Below the pieces are notes generated by a model that saw nothing but the letters and a program-made list of their open reading frames with translations, made no database searches and was not told the origin of the DNA. Positions 28,631 to 37,362 of a stretch of 64,000 nt of DNA are shown one piece after another (within the stretch, counting starts at the first letter, position 1; each line of letters opens with the position of its first letter). Position numbers and translations under genes: made by a program. Source of the DNA: Pseudomonadota bacterium (GTDB lineage Bacteria; Pseudomonadota; Alphaproteobacteria; Sphingomonadales; Sphingomonadaceae); contig JBCBSU010000001.1 in assembly GCA_039818985.1 (NCBI GenBank), positions 1,452,367 through 1,516,366 of the forward strand, read 5' to 3'.

Positions 28631-29806
28631 TCAGCCCCTGACCAGCCCCGGATAGACTGGCTGGCCACGCATATGGGTAAAGAGCATCTGCTGTACCCTT
28701 GCAGGATCAAGAGCAAAATGCGCTGCCACCGCGCCGCTGATCGCGCTTTCCTGTGAAATGGTCGGGCGCAGGTCACGGCCATCAAGCAGTTGCGATTTAC
28801 CGAGCCCCGGCCAGTCGGCATGCACTTTGCCACCATTGACCGTGCCGCCGAGCAACATCATTACCCCGCCTGTCCCGTGATCGGTGCCATTGGTTCCGTT
28901 GATAGCGGCAGAACGACCGAACTCCGTCGCAATGACCACCAGCGTGTTGTCCCATTCGCCGGCCATGCCCGATCGAAAGCCGTCGAGCATGTCATCAAGA
29001 TATTTCAGGTTTACGCGCATGCGGAACTGGCCATTGGCGTGCAGGTCCCAGCCTTCGGTTTCCACCATCGCGACACTGGCACCGCTCCTGCCACCCATCA
29101 GCCGTGCCATCAATGCCCCGGCAGCGCGTCCATCACGTCGCCCCACAGGTCCTGAATTACCTGCCATGTCACGCGTCTCATTAGCGCTTTGCAGCGCGGC
29201 AGCAAGATCGGGGCTGTCACCATAAAGCCGATTGAGACGATCGAGGAAATCGCCATCCGGGCTGGGCAGCGAACTCGGCGTATAGCTGGACGCCCGGCCC
29301 GGGCCGCGCAGCGCCAGCGGAATGTCGCTCGAAAGGGCAATTGCCGATGGCGCCTTGTCAGCGCTGTCGGTTTCCAGCAATGTTATCAAACGGTTGAGCC
29401 AGCCTGTCTTGACCTTGTAAGGGGCATCGCCGCCCGATTCCAAAACATTTTGCCCGTCAAAATGCGACCGATCACGATAGACCGAGGCGGTGGCATGAAC
29501 GAATGCGGCCTGTCCGCCATCATAGAGTTTCGCCATATTTGGCAGCGAAGGGTGCAACCGGAACAGGTCATCGAGCGCGTGGCCGCTTTCGGCTTCCTTT
29601 ACATAAGCACGGCGCAAATCGGCAAAGTGACGGTCGCCCACCGGCGCCAGTTCGGCAAGGCCATCCGCGGCACCACGCTGGATGACGAAAAGCAATTTGC
29701 GTCCCCTAACCTGCTGCGCCAGCGCCGGAGCAATGGTCCGGCTGCCGGCCAACGCGGTAAAGGCGATGCCTGCGGCCAATATTGTCCGGCGGTGCAACAT
29801 GCTCAT
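28631..29806 (-). CDS. DUF1501 family protein, Tat-exported
   Basis: 391 residues. The N-terminus (HRRTILAAGIAFTALAG) is a twin-arginine-type signal peptide. DUF1501 proteins resemble sulfatase/alkaline-phosphatase-fold enzymes; the SHFDGQNVLESGG, TEGWDLHANGQ and ATEFGRSAAINGTNGTDHG segments are typical and supply candidate metal ligands. Substrates are unknown. The start codon overlaps the end of the DUF1800 gene by 4 bases (ATGA-type), so the two are translated together. DUF1800-DUF1501 pairs recur widely in bacteria and probably form one envelope system. Confidence 0.9.
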   Translation of the reverse strand: MSMLHRRTILAAGIAFTALAGSRTIAPALAQQVRGRKLLFVIQRGAADGLAELAPVGDRHFADLRRAYVKEAESGHALDDLFRLHPSLPNMAKLYDGGQAAFVHATASVYRDRSHFDGQNVLESGGDAPYKVKTGWLNRLITLLETDSADKAPSAIALSSDIPLALRGPGRASSYTPSSLPSPDGDFLDRLNRLYGDSPDLAAALQSANETRDMAGNSGPVGRRDGRAAGALMARLMGGRSGASVAMVETEGWDLHANGQFRMRVNLKYLDDMLDGFRSGMAGEWDNTLVVIATEFGRSAAINGTNGTDHGTGGVMMLLGGTVNGGKVHADWPGLGKSQLLDGRDLRPTISQESAISGAVAAHFALDPARVQQMLFTHMRGQPVYPGLVRG

Positions 29807-31260
29807 CTCCTCAGAAACTCCGGACTCATCAGCAGCATCGCGTAGGCCTGTCTGGAACTTTCTGCACGACTAAGCTCAAGCGCGGTGGAAGCACTGAGAC
29901 TTTGCGGGAAAATCTGACGCGCCAATGTCGGGACATCGAGATCGGCGGGCGTGCGGCCCGCAATCAGACGACTGACTTCGACCCGCTTGAACAGCGTATC
30001 GGGGCCGAGCCAGTCACTCTGCTGGTCACCAAAGCCTGCAGGCGATCCGGGCCGCCAGGGTTGCTGCCCCATGCGCCGCATCATGTTGAGCAGATGCTTC
30101 GCCGGTAATGCAGTGCCACGATGAATCCGGCTGGCGGCAACCGCCCATTCCCAGGGCGTGGTGTATTTGCCTTTGGCCTGCCACACTTCGGGTGCATTCA
30201 CCAGCCTACGGTAGAGGCTGGCAAGGTCGCCGCCGGTTTTCAGGAAGTCCTCTTCAAGCTGGTTCACCAGCGATGACGGCGGATCATCGGCGGCAAAATG
30301 CCGTGCCAGCTTGGTGGCAATATGCCGCGCCGTCGACGGATGCACTGCCAGATCGTCAAGGATGGCCAGCGACTGACCTGCGCCCGACTGGCTGTAACGC
30401 CGACCCATTACCTGCGCCGTACCCGGCTGGTGCAACGGTTCGGCGAACGCGGCCGCGCCGTAATTCCCGTCGAGATTGAGCCGCTGTGCCAATCGCCCGC
30501 GTGACAGGCCACTCACCGTCCATCCGGTCAGAGCATGTGCCAGCTGCACCACGTCATTTTGGTCATAACCACCACGCACACCAAGGCTGTGTAGCTCGAG
30601 GATCTCACGTGCCAGATTCTCGTTGAGTCCACGTTGCCGATTATTGCGCCGCCGGTTGACAAAGCGCGCCGCAACGCTGTCAGGGCCGATCGATTGTATC
30701 TGATCGAGATAGATCAGCATCGCCGGGTGCAGCGATGCCGCCTTCAGCAGATCGGCAAAACGGCCCATGATATTGGGGCGGATAGCCTCGAACTCATGTA
30801 GCCCGGCAAAGCCTAGCACCAACGGCTTTTCAACCGATACCGCAAAATGGTTGGCCCAGAAATGCACCAGTCTTTCGGCAAAACCGGTATCGCTCTGCGT
30901 TGCACTATCGATACGTGCGTTTACCGATCCAGCATAGAAATCGAGCGCGGAGCGACCGATAAACTTGCGGATCTCACGGTTTAGAGCAGCGCCATTCTGC
31001 TGACTCATGCTATTGGGACGGCTCACATTGCCGTCATTACCGATCACCCCATTGGCACGCAGCGTGTCGAGATAATCGGCAGTGGCCCTGGCAATGGTCT
31101 GGCGCGACGGCGCAGCGGCGATCATGGCCGGGCGCGGGTTGAACCGGTCGAGCTGGCGCAGCAGAGAGACGGCAGGATCATCGGCGGGAGCACCAGCAGG
31201 TGGCTGCCCGGCTCTGGGTCCAAGGCCAAAGCGACGTTCGGCATGTTCCGACATCAGCAT
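29803..31260 (-). CDS. DUF1800 family protein
   Basis: 485 residues from ATG 31260, which is preceded by AGGAG seven bases upstream; a longer reading to 31323 lacks a ribosome site. Family features visible: HFWANHFAVSVEK, RLVHFW, ENLAREILELHSLGVRGGYDQNDVVQLA (cited as about 250-278) and the C-terminal LMLSPEF-like ending (LLMSPEFLRR). The function of DUF1800 is unknown. No clear signal peptide is seen, whereas the paired DUF1501 protein has a Tat signal, so co-export of the complex is possible but unproven. Confidence 0.9.
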   Translation of the reverse strand: MLMSEHAERRFGLGPRAGQPPAGAPADDPAVSLLRQLDRFNPRPAMIAAAPSRQTIARATADYLDTLRANGVIGNDGNVSRPNSMSQQNGAALNREIRKFIGRSALDFYAGSVNARIDSATQSDTGFAERLVHFWANHFAVSVEKPLVLGFAGLHEFEAIRPNIMGRFADLLKAASLHPAMLIYLDQIQSIGPDSVAARFVNRRRNNRQRGLNENLAREILELHSLGVRGGYDQNDVVQLAHALTGWTVSGLSRGRLAQRLNLDGNYGAAAFAEPLHQPGTAQVMGRRYSQSGAGQSLAILDDLAVHPSTARHIATKLARHFAADDPPSSLVNQLEEDFLKTGGDLASLYRRLVNAPEVWQAKGKYTTPWEWAVAASRIHRGTALPAKHLLNMMRRMGQQPWRPGSPAGFGDQQSDWLGPDTLFKRVEVSRLIAGRTPADLDVPTLARQIFPQSLSASTALELSRAESSRQAYAMLLMSPEFLRR

Positions 31261-31356
31261 GAGAAAACTCCTGCAGTCATGAGTGCATGCTATATTGCGG
31301 CAGATGAACTGCCAATGAGGCATTGTGTCGCAAATTGTCTCAGTCTGCCGCGCCTG

Positions 31357-31557
31357 TTAGAGGCCTCGCAGACCCAAACCGGCAGCGAAAGCGGCAAAGA
31401 TCAGCGCCAGAACCATGATCAGGTTCCATGGCATGAAGCCGACACGATCAAGATCATCACGATCATTGCGCCGCTTTTCCATGATCGCGCAGATAATGGC
31501 GATAGACACGGCCGCAACAGCGGCAATGGCCCAGGGATGATTGGCCCATTCGTCCAT
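31357..31557 (-). CDS. Small two-helix membrane protein
   Basis: 66 residues from ATG 31557. Two hydrophobic helices (about 7-25 and 43-63) flank a charged linker MEKRRNDRDDLDRVG. It starts 11 bases after mmsB ends, in the same direction, so it is probably the last gene of the valine-degradation transcript. Not recognised; the helix-charged loop-helix pattern and spacing make it a credible gene. A reading that starts further upstream inside mmsB is unlikely. Confidence 0.6.
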   Translation of the reverse strand: MDEWANHPWAIAAVAAVSIAIICAIMEKRRNDRDDLDRVGFMPWNLIMVLALIFAAFAAGLGLRGL

Positions 31558-31567
31558 TGCGTGTGGC

Positions 31568-32458
31568 TTATGCCTGGCTGATGCTGTCCAACGCGGTGAT
31601 GATCCCGGAAAAGTCCAGGCCCTGGCTGTCTGCTTCGACAAAAGCAGCGTAAAGCGCCTCTGCACGCTCACCCATAGGAACTGACGCTTTTGCCGAGCGT
31701 GCCGCTTCCAGCGCCAGACGCATGTCCTTGAGCATCAGCGCCGCAGCAAAACCACCCTCATAGCCATTATCGGCCGGGCTTTGCGGACCGACGCCTGGCA
31801 CCGGGCAATAGCTTGTCATCGACCAGCTCTGGCCCGATGCCTGGCTGGAAATATCATAGAAGGTTTGCAAATCGAGACCCAGATTTTCTGCCAGCTTGAA
31901 AGTCTCACAGGTCGCCGCCATGGTCGATCCGAGGAGCATATTATTGCAGATTTTGGCAGCCTGCCCGGCGCCATTGCTCCCGGCATGGATCACCGCCTTG
32001 CCCATATCGGCAAGAATCGGTTCCGCCTTGGCAAAGGCTTCCGCACTGCCGCCCACCATGAAGGTCAGCGTGCCGCCATTGGCTGCGGCAATACCGCCTG
32101 AGACCGGAGCATCGACAGGAAACATCTTCTTGGCATGCGCCATATCGGAGATATCTCGCGCGGTATCGACGTCGATGGTCGAGCAGTCGAGCACGATGGC
32201 TCCGGGCGATCCCGACATGATAACGGTGTTGGCATAAACGCTGCGCACATGTTTGCCCGCTGGCAGCATGGTGATCACCGCGTCCATGCCGAGCACCGCC
32301 TGGTCGGCTTCGGATACCGGCTCACATCCGGCGGCCCCTGCCTTGGCCAGTGCCTCGCCCGACAGATCGAAAGCTGTCACTTCATGCCCGGCCTTGACCA
32401 GATTGGCAGCCATGCCTCCGCCCATATTGCCGAGACCGATAAATCCGATTTTGCTCAT
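31568..32458 (-). CDS. mmsB: 3-hydroxyisobutyrate dehydrogenase
   Basis: 296 residues from ATG 32458 (GGGAG nine bases upstream; an ATG at 32464 is too close to it). The Rossmann motif GFIGLGNMGGGMA is N-terminal, followed by DAPVSGGIAAANGGTL and GSNGAGQAAKICNNML with the catalytic lysine. The enzyme oxidises 3-hydroxyisobutyrate to methylmalonate semialdehyde with NAD+ in valine breakdown. The product feeds MmsA, encoded about 7 kb upstream in the same orientation and cluster. Confidence 0.93.
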   Translation of the reverse strand: MSKIGFIGLGNMGGGMAANLVKAGHEVTAFDLSGEALAKAGAAGCEPVSEADQAVLGMDAVITMLPAGKHVRSVYANTVIMSGSPGAIVLDCSTIDVDTARDISDMAHAKKMFPVDAPVSGGIAAANGGTLTFMVGGSAEAFAKAEPILADMGKAVIHAGSNGAGQAAKICNNMLLGSTMAATCETFKLAENLGLDLQTFYDISSQASGQSWSMTSYCPVPGVGPQSPADNGYEGGFAAALMLKDMRLALEAARSAKASVPMGERAEALYAAFVEADSQGLDFSGIITALDSISQA

Positions 32459-32583
32459 TGTCATGCACTCCCGGTGGCGCTGTCCGCCTGCGGACGCGCA
32501 TGTCATACTGTGATTGATGAAGGATTTAGACGATTGCCGTTCGCTGCTTCAATCGCCGATTTCAACTTATCGGCGATTGCCTG

Positions 32584-33369
32584 TCAGGCATCATCGATCG
32601 AACCGAAAGCCATTCTGCGAAAACCCGAGCGGTCAAATGGCTCCCAGGCGCTTTCAGCCTGTGCCAGCCTGTCGGCAATGACATACATCACCATCGGATT
32701 GACGCCGAGACCACAATGGCTGGCATGGACCACGACATTGTCGGTTTGCGGCGCCGGCTTTTGCACCGATCCACGCCAGCTTACAACGCCATCGGTCTTG
32801 GTGAGGATCGATGTTGTCGGCACCGGCGGCGCTTCATCGAGCTGGCGATAACGGCCTTCGCGCAACGGTTCCGGCTCCTCCCCGTTAAGCGCCTCGAACA
32901 GGTGGCGCGCATTGCTGTGCCCCCGATCATTGGAAATCGGACTGCCAAGGGTAATCACCTGACGCACTTTCTCCGGCGCCGCCTTGGCAATTTCGCGGGC
33001 GAAAACGCCACCCAGACTCCAGCCAATCAGCGACACCTTGCGGCCATCAAGCTGGTGCACCCTGTCAAGCAGGTCATTCATCTGGCGCTCGCGGATACTG
33101 TCGATACGGACATTGCGACCGAGATCCCACCCATGACTGTCATAGCCCAGTTCCTCGAGCAGGCCACGCATCGGCCGGGTCGAACGGTCACTCGCCATAA
33201 AGCCGGGAAACACGATAACCGAATGGCCATCACCACGCGGCAATTGGGTCATCGCCATGCGCAGCGCATAGAACCAGCCCAGTTCCACCACGGCCCGACC
33301 CTCGGCCAGTGTCCAGAACAGGCTTGGCGGCTTCGCACCAGGTTCGCTCATCAATGGTGATGTTGCCAT
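32584..33369 (-). CDS. Alpha/beta hydrolase, lipase-like
   Basis: 261 residues. Nucleophile elbow GWSLGG with Ser118, probable acid in TKTDGVVSW and probable catalytic His in HASHCGLG near the C-terminus. VIVFPGF marks the oxyanion region. No signal peptide. It lies 39 bases after the wax ester synthase/DGAT gene in the same direction, which suggests a role in neutral-lipid turnover (inference). Lipase, acyltransferase or esterase activity cannot be separated by sequence alone. Confidence 0.8.
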   Translation of the reverse strand: MATSPLMSEPGAKPPSLFWTLAEGRAVVELGWFYALRMAMTQLPRGDGHSVIVFPGFMASDRSTRPMRGLLEELGYDSHGWDLGRNVRIDSIRERQMNDLLDRVHQLDGRKVSLIGWSLGGVFAREIAKAAPEKVRQVITLGSPISNDRGHSNARHLFEALNGEEPEPLREGRYRQLDEAPPVPTTSILTKTDGVVSWRGSVQKPAPQTDNVVVHASHCGLGVNPMVMYVIADRLAQAESAWEPFDRSGFRRMAFGSIDDA

Positions 33370-33408
33370 ATTATTCAGTCTTTCCGGTTGAGTGGCTCGG
33401 CAGAAACA

Positions 33409-34917
33409 TCATGTCGATGCCGGTTTCTTGCGCTTTTTGCGTTGTCCTGCAGACTTTCGTGCAGGTGTATTTTTGGTTACAGGTTTTTTCGGCTTCGCCG
33501 CTTTGGTCAGCGCCGACTGCATTTCGTCAAAGGAATCCCGCAGGCATTGCGAATAGAATTCAGGATCGGGAACCACCTTGCGACAGGCGGTGAAGGCAAT
33601 GGTCGCCTGATCGCAATAGCTTTGGACAACATGGCCTAGCGCCAGACCATCGGTCAGGCACAACAGGCCGTGCATACTCACCAGCTGAGCCCCTGCCGAA
33701 TAAATCGGTACCGGCGGACCGGGAACATTGGTTACCACCGTGGTGTAGGGCGGCTTGACATAGTTTGCGAGGCCAAGTTGCGAATAGGCCTGTGCGCCGA
33801 GCGCCATGAACAGCGCTGGCGAAACCTTGCTCATCTCGGTCATCTGGCGGGCACCAATGGCGTCGGTCATCGCCTTGGAACGCTGGGTCTCGCCAAAGAC
33901 ATAGTCAATTCGCTCGGATGGATCGGCAATATGCGTGCCCAGCGGGACAATCATCGCCGAAACCTGATTGCCCATATCGCCTTTCTCATCGGCCGTGCGG
34001 ACCGAAATCGGTGCCATAGCGGTCAGGCTCTTGTCGGCCAGATCACCTTTGGCTTCGAGATAGGCGCGCAGCGCGCCGCCGATAATTGCGAGAAACACAT
34101 CGTTGATCTTGCAACCCGGCGCCAGATCGCGCAGCGCCTTTATCTCGGCAAGGCTGAAGCTTTGCCCCTCGACGACACGATGTGGTGACACCGGCACGTT
34201 GAAGCGGGTTCGCGGTGCGGACAATGCCGGTTCCAGCGCAAACTCATCCTTCACAAGGCCTTTGACTGCGCGATAAAGTCCCGGCGCGGCCTTGGCCAGC
34301 AGCCCGGTCTGCCGTAACGGATTGGTCCAGGCCCGAACATAGCCCTTGAGCATCAGGCCAAAAGGATCGGGTTGCCTGTCGGCTTTCCATTTATCGGGAA
34401 CATCAGGCGGAGCGGTATCCGGCGTCAGCGTGTGCATCGCATCCATCAGGTCGATGCCCGACATCCCGTCAATGGCGCTGTGATGCACCTTGGTGATCAT
34501 CGCATAGCTGCCCTTGGGTATGCCCTCGATATTATCGAGACCCTCAACCACGCAGAACTCCCATGGCGGTCGGGTGAGATCGAGCGGGCGAGCGAAAAAG
34601 CGTGATGCCTGGATGCACAATTGCCGCCAGTCGCCGGGTTTGGGCAGCGCGACATGCCGCACATGATACTCCAGATCGAAGTCCGGATCGTTCATCCAAT
34701 AGGGATAATCGAAGTTGAGCGGGACCTTGACCAGACGCTGGCGCATGGTTTTGGACAGTGCCATGCGCGAGCGGAAAAACTCCAAAATGTCCTTGAAGCG
34801 GACAAAACCACCGGGGGCGGTGCCAGGATCATAGATAAGGATGGACCCGATATGCATCGGGGCATTTGGTTGCTCCAGCGCCACAAAAGACGCATCCATA
34901 CCCTGTAATTGGCGCAA
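33409..34917 (-). CDS. Wax ester synthase / diacylglycerol acyltransferase
   Basis: 502 residues. The active-site motif HHSAIDG (His145, His146, Asp150) is intact, with the N-terminal MDASFVALEQPNAPMHIG and the family blocks PLDLTRPPWE and VTNVPGPPVPIY. WS/DGAT enzymes transfer acyl groups from acyl-CoA to alcohols or diacylglycerol, making storage wax esters or triacylglycerol at the inner membrane face. The C-terminus ends in a lysine-rich tail (about 475-502). The start may be ATG 34917 or ATG 34899. The gene sits in the valine/isobutyryl-CoA cluster and is followed by a lipase-like gene. Confidence 0.92.
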   Translation of the reverse strand: MRQLQGMDASFVALEQPNAPMHIGSILIYDPGTAPGGFVRFKDILEFFRSRMALSKTMRQRLVKVPLNFDYPYWMNDPDFDLEYHVRHVALPKPGDWRQLCIQASRFFARPLDLTRPPWEFCVVEGLDNIEGIPKGSYAMITKVHHSAIDGMSGIDLMDAMHTLTPDTAPPDVPDKWKADRQPDPFGLMLKGYVRAWTNPLRQTGLLAKAAPGLYRAVKGLVKDEFALEPALSAPRTRFNVPVSPHRVVEGQSFSLAEIKALRDLAPGCKINDVFLAIIGGALRAYLEAKGDLADKSLTAMAPISVRTADEKGDMGNQVSAMIVPLGTHIADPSERIDYVFGETQRSKAMTDAIGARQMTEMSKVSPALFMALGAQAYSQLGLANYVKPPYTTVVTNVPGPPVPIYSAGAQLVSMHGLLCLTDGLALGHVVQSYCDQATIAFTACRKVVPDPEFYSQCLRDSFDEMQSALTKAAKPKKPVTKNTPARKSAGQRKKRKKPAST

Positions 34918-35041
34918 AACGGCCCTTTCCTGCTCTCCAGGCCCGATTATCTTCCGGGTCTCTTAAGCAGAGACTATCAGAATGGCGTGAATGCGCAAGA
35001 TAAGGGCTATTACCGATCAGTCCGCGCAAGACCCTGGACTG

Positions 35042-35830
35042 TTATCGTCCCTTCCACTGGCCTTCACGCTTCTCGATAAACGCTGCCATGCCCTCGGCCT
35101 TGTCCTCACTGGCAGTCAGGATCTGAAACAGCCGACGTTCATGCAACAGACCCTGGTCGAGAGTCATCTCATAGGCCGCGTTGACCATTTCCTTGTTCAC
35201 CTTGGCGGCCATGGGCGGCATGGCGGCGATCTGGCTGGCGGTCTTCAATGTTTCTGCCACCAGATCGTCATGCGCGACGATCCTCGCCACCAGTCCGGAA
35301 CGCTCGGCTTCCTCAGCGTCCATCATCCGCCCGGTCAGGCACATTTCCATCGCCTTGGATTTACCGATGGCGCGAGTCAGGCGCTGCGAGCCACCCATGC
35401 CGGGAGCAACGCCCAATTTGATTTCAGGCTGGCCGAATTTGGCGTTATCCGATGCGATGATGAAATCAGCCATCATCGCCAGCTCACAGCCGCCACCCAA
35501 GGCAAAGCCGTTGACCGCGGCAATCCACGGCTTGCGTACGGCTTTTACCAGATGGCTGGTCCAGCGGGCGAAAAAGTCTTCGAGATAAAAGTCAGCAGCC
35601 GCTTTCTCATACATTTCCTTGATATCAGCGCCGGCGGCAAAGGCCTTGTCCCCTGCTCCCGTCAACACCGCGCAACGCTGGCTGTTGTCGGCTTCGAAGG
35701 CGGCAAAAGCGGCAATCAGCTCTTCGAGCACCACGCTGCTCAATGCATTTAACGCCTTGGGCCGGTTGAGCGTGATCAAAGTCACCGCATCGCGCTGTTC
35801 GGTCAGGATGGTTTCAAACTCAGGCATCAT
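35042..35830 (-). CDS. Enoyl-CoA hydratase
   Basis: 262 residues from ATG 35830 (the adjacent ATG 35827 is equally possible; AGGAAA precedes). A crotonase-fold enzyme: the oxyanion-hole segments [11 protein letters not shown] and [13 protein letters not shown] are intact, and the catalytic glutamates are expected in GGCELAM and [14 protein letters not shown]. In this cluster its likely substrate is methacrylyl-CoA, giving 3-hydroxyisobutyryl-CoA, although such enzymes are often broad. A type 1 palindromic repeat lies directly upstream. Confidence 0.92.
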   Translation of the reverse strand: MMPEFETILTEQRDAVTLITLNRPKALNALSSVVLEELIAAFAAFEADNSQRCAVLTGAGDKAFAAGADIKEMYEKAAADFYLEDFFARWTSHLVKAVRKPWIAAVNGFALGGGCELAMMADFIIASDNAKFGQPEIKLGVAPGMGGSQRLTRAIGKSKAMEMCLTGRMMDAEEAERSGLVARIVAHDDLVAETLKTASQIAAMPPMAAKVNKEMVNAAYEMTLDQGLLHERRLFQILTASEDKAEGMAAFIEKREGQWKGR

Positions 35831-35844
35831 TCTTTTCCTAAATC

Positions 35845-35931
35845 TCGTCATGCTGAACTTGTTTCAGCATCTCTTTGTTTAACGCTCATCACCTCGCCTA
35901 AGGAGACCCTGAGACAAGTTCAGGGTGACGA
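35845..35931. repeat. Intergenic palindromic repeat, type 1, second copy
   Basis: The left arm (35845-35873) starts TCGTCATGCTGAACTTG and the right arm (35903-35931) is its near-inverse, with core CAAGTTCAGGGTGACG. The arms match those of the element at 2982-3065 at most positions, so both belong to one family. It fills the gap between the 3-hydroxyisobutyryl-CoA hydrolase and enoyl-CoA hydratase genes, inside the same transcript. Confidence 0.85.
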
Positions 35932-35933
35932 CC

Positions 35934-36983
35934 CTAAGAAACCAATGGCGTCCATTCCTCATTTTCCGGCAGCGGTGCGAAAATGCTGTCGAGCAATTCC
36001 TCTGTCACCCCTTCGGGCGTGGCCGGATCCCATTTCGGTCTATTGTCCTTGTCGATGATCAGCGCCCGCACACCCTCGATAAAGTCGTGCCGCTGCACAA
36101 CCCGCGCGCCGATGGCATATTCCTGTTTCATCTCGGAGGCGAAATCGGGCATGGCAGCACCCTCTTTGAGCTGGCGCAGCGCCACCTTGCAGGTCTGGGG
36201 TGACTTGGTGCCCAGCGTATCGCGCTCTTTCATCGCCCAGAGATCGTCACTGGCATCGAGTGCGGCCAATATGTCTTCATAGATATCGGATGCAAAGAAG
36301 CGATTGATCTTGTCGATATTGCCCATGATGCGCGCTTCGGGTGCAGTGACGGAAAGATCACCCAAAATCCCGCTGATGCGATCCGGGTTCTCCGAGATGC
36401 GTGCCTTGGCCTCATCCAGCGCTTCGGACGGCAGATAATGTGTAGCCAACCCCATAGCGAGGCATTCCGCGCCATCGAGTCGTGCACCGGTCAGCGCCAG
36501 AAACTGCCCGACCCGGCCTTCGAGCCGCGGCAAATACCAGCCACCGCCGACATCGGGGAACAGGCCAATGCCAGTCTCGGGCATGGCAAAGCGGGTGTTC
36601 TCGGTCGCTATCCGGTATTTGGCTGGCTGCGATATGCCGACGCCACCGCCCATGGTGATACCATCCATGAAAGCGACCACCGGCTTGGCATAGGTGAACA
36701 ACAGATGATTGAGGCGATATTCAGTGTGAAAAAACTGCCGTGCCTCAGCTCCGTCCCTGGCGCCACTCTCGGCGAGCATGCGGATATCGCCACCGGCGCA
36801 AAAGCCCCTGCCCTCGCTATGATCGATAATAACCGCCTCGATGGCATCGTCTCCGGCCCAGCCCTGCAGCGCCTCGATCATGCCCTCGCACATGGGAAGA
36901 TTGAGCGCATGGATAGCCTTTGGACGATTGAGGCTGATGCGGCCGATACGGTTCTCGGTGGTGATAATCAGGTCTTGGGTCAT
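35934..36983 (-). CDS. 3-hydroxyisobutyryl-CoA hydrolase (enoyl-CoA hydratase/isomerase family)
   Basis: 349 residues, the length of HIBCH-type hydrolases and about 90 longer than simple hydratases. The crotonase core carries GRGFCAGGDIRML and GGGVGISQPAKYRIA; the FAMPETGIGLFPDVGGGWYL block (about 137-156) is characteristic of the hydrolase branch. It releases CoA from 3-hydroxyisobutyryl-CoA, the step before MmsB. The start overlaps the end of the upstream glyoxalase-fold gene by 4 bases, indicating translational coupling. Confidence 0.92.
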   Translation of the reverse strand: MTQDLIITTENRIGRISLNRPKAIHALNLPMCEGMIEALQGWAGDDAIEAVIIDHSEGRGFCAGGDIRMLAESGARDGAEARQFFHTEYRLNHLLFTYAKPVVAFMDGITMGGGVGISQPAKYRIATENTRFAMPETGIGLFPDVGGGWYLPRLEGRVGQFLALTGARLDGAECLAMGLATHYLPSEALDEAKARISENPDRISGILGDLSVTAPEARIMGNIDKINRFFASDIYEDILAALDASDDLWAMKERDTLGTKSPQTCKVALRQLKEGAAMPDFASEMKQEYAIGARVVQRHDFIEGVRALIIDKDNRPKWDPATPEGVTEELLDSIFAPLPENEEWTPLVS

Positions 36984-37360
36984 GCTTTCGGCTCTATCAA
37001 ATCCCAGCGATTTCCATAAAGATCAACAAATACGGCAACTTTTCCATAGGACTCTTGTCGGGCTTTCTCGCAGAAGACTACCCCGTTCCGGTGAAAACGC
37101 TCCGCGGTCACATCAAAGTCTTCGGTTGTCAGAAAGAAGCCGACACGGCCTCCGCACTGATTGCCGATTGTATCGGCTTCGGCATCATTTTTGGCCTTGG
37201 CCAGCAAAAGGCCGGCGCCGCCGTCCGGCGAAACCACCACCCAGCGCTTGCCATTGCCGAGATCATCGTCTTCGCGCAGCGAAAACCCCAGGCTGTCGAC
37301 GTAGAAGCCGATCGCCTCATCATAATCCCGGACGACAAGCGTAACGAGGCCGAGCCGCAT
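36980..37360 (-). CDS. VOC/glyoxalase-fold protein
   Basis: 126 residues, one vicinal-oxygen-chelate domain: GLVTLVVRDYDEAIGFYVDSLGF at the N-terminus (residues about 3-25), then FFLTTEDFDVTAERF and a C-terminal AVFVDLYGNRWDLIEP with the usual metal-ligand glutamate. Similar proteins act as lyases, dioxygenases or resistance proteins, so the substrate cannot be assigned. It lies 2 bases after the acyl-CoA dehydrogenase and overlaps the hydrolase start by 4 bases, fully embedded in the valine-degradation run. Confidence 0.85.
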   Translation of the reverse strand: MRLGLVTLVVRDYDEAIGFYVDSLGFSLREDDDLGNGKRWVVVSPDGGAGLLLAKAKNDAEADTIGNQCGGRVGFFLTTEDFDVTAERFHRNGVVFCEKARQESYGKVAVFVDLYGNRWDLIEPKA

Positions 37361-37362
37361 GA

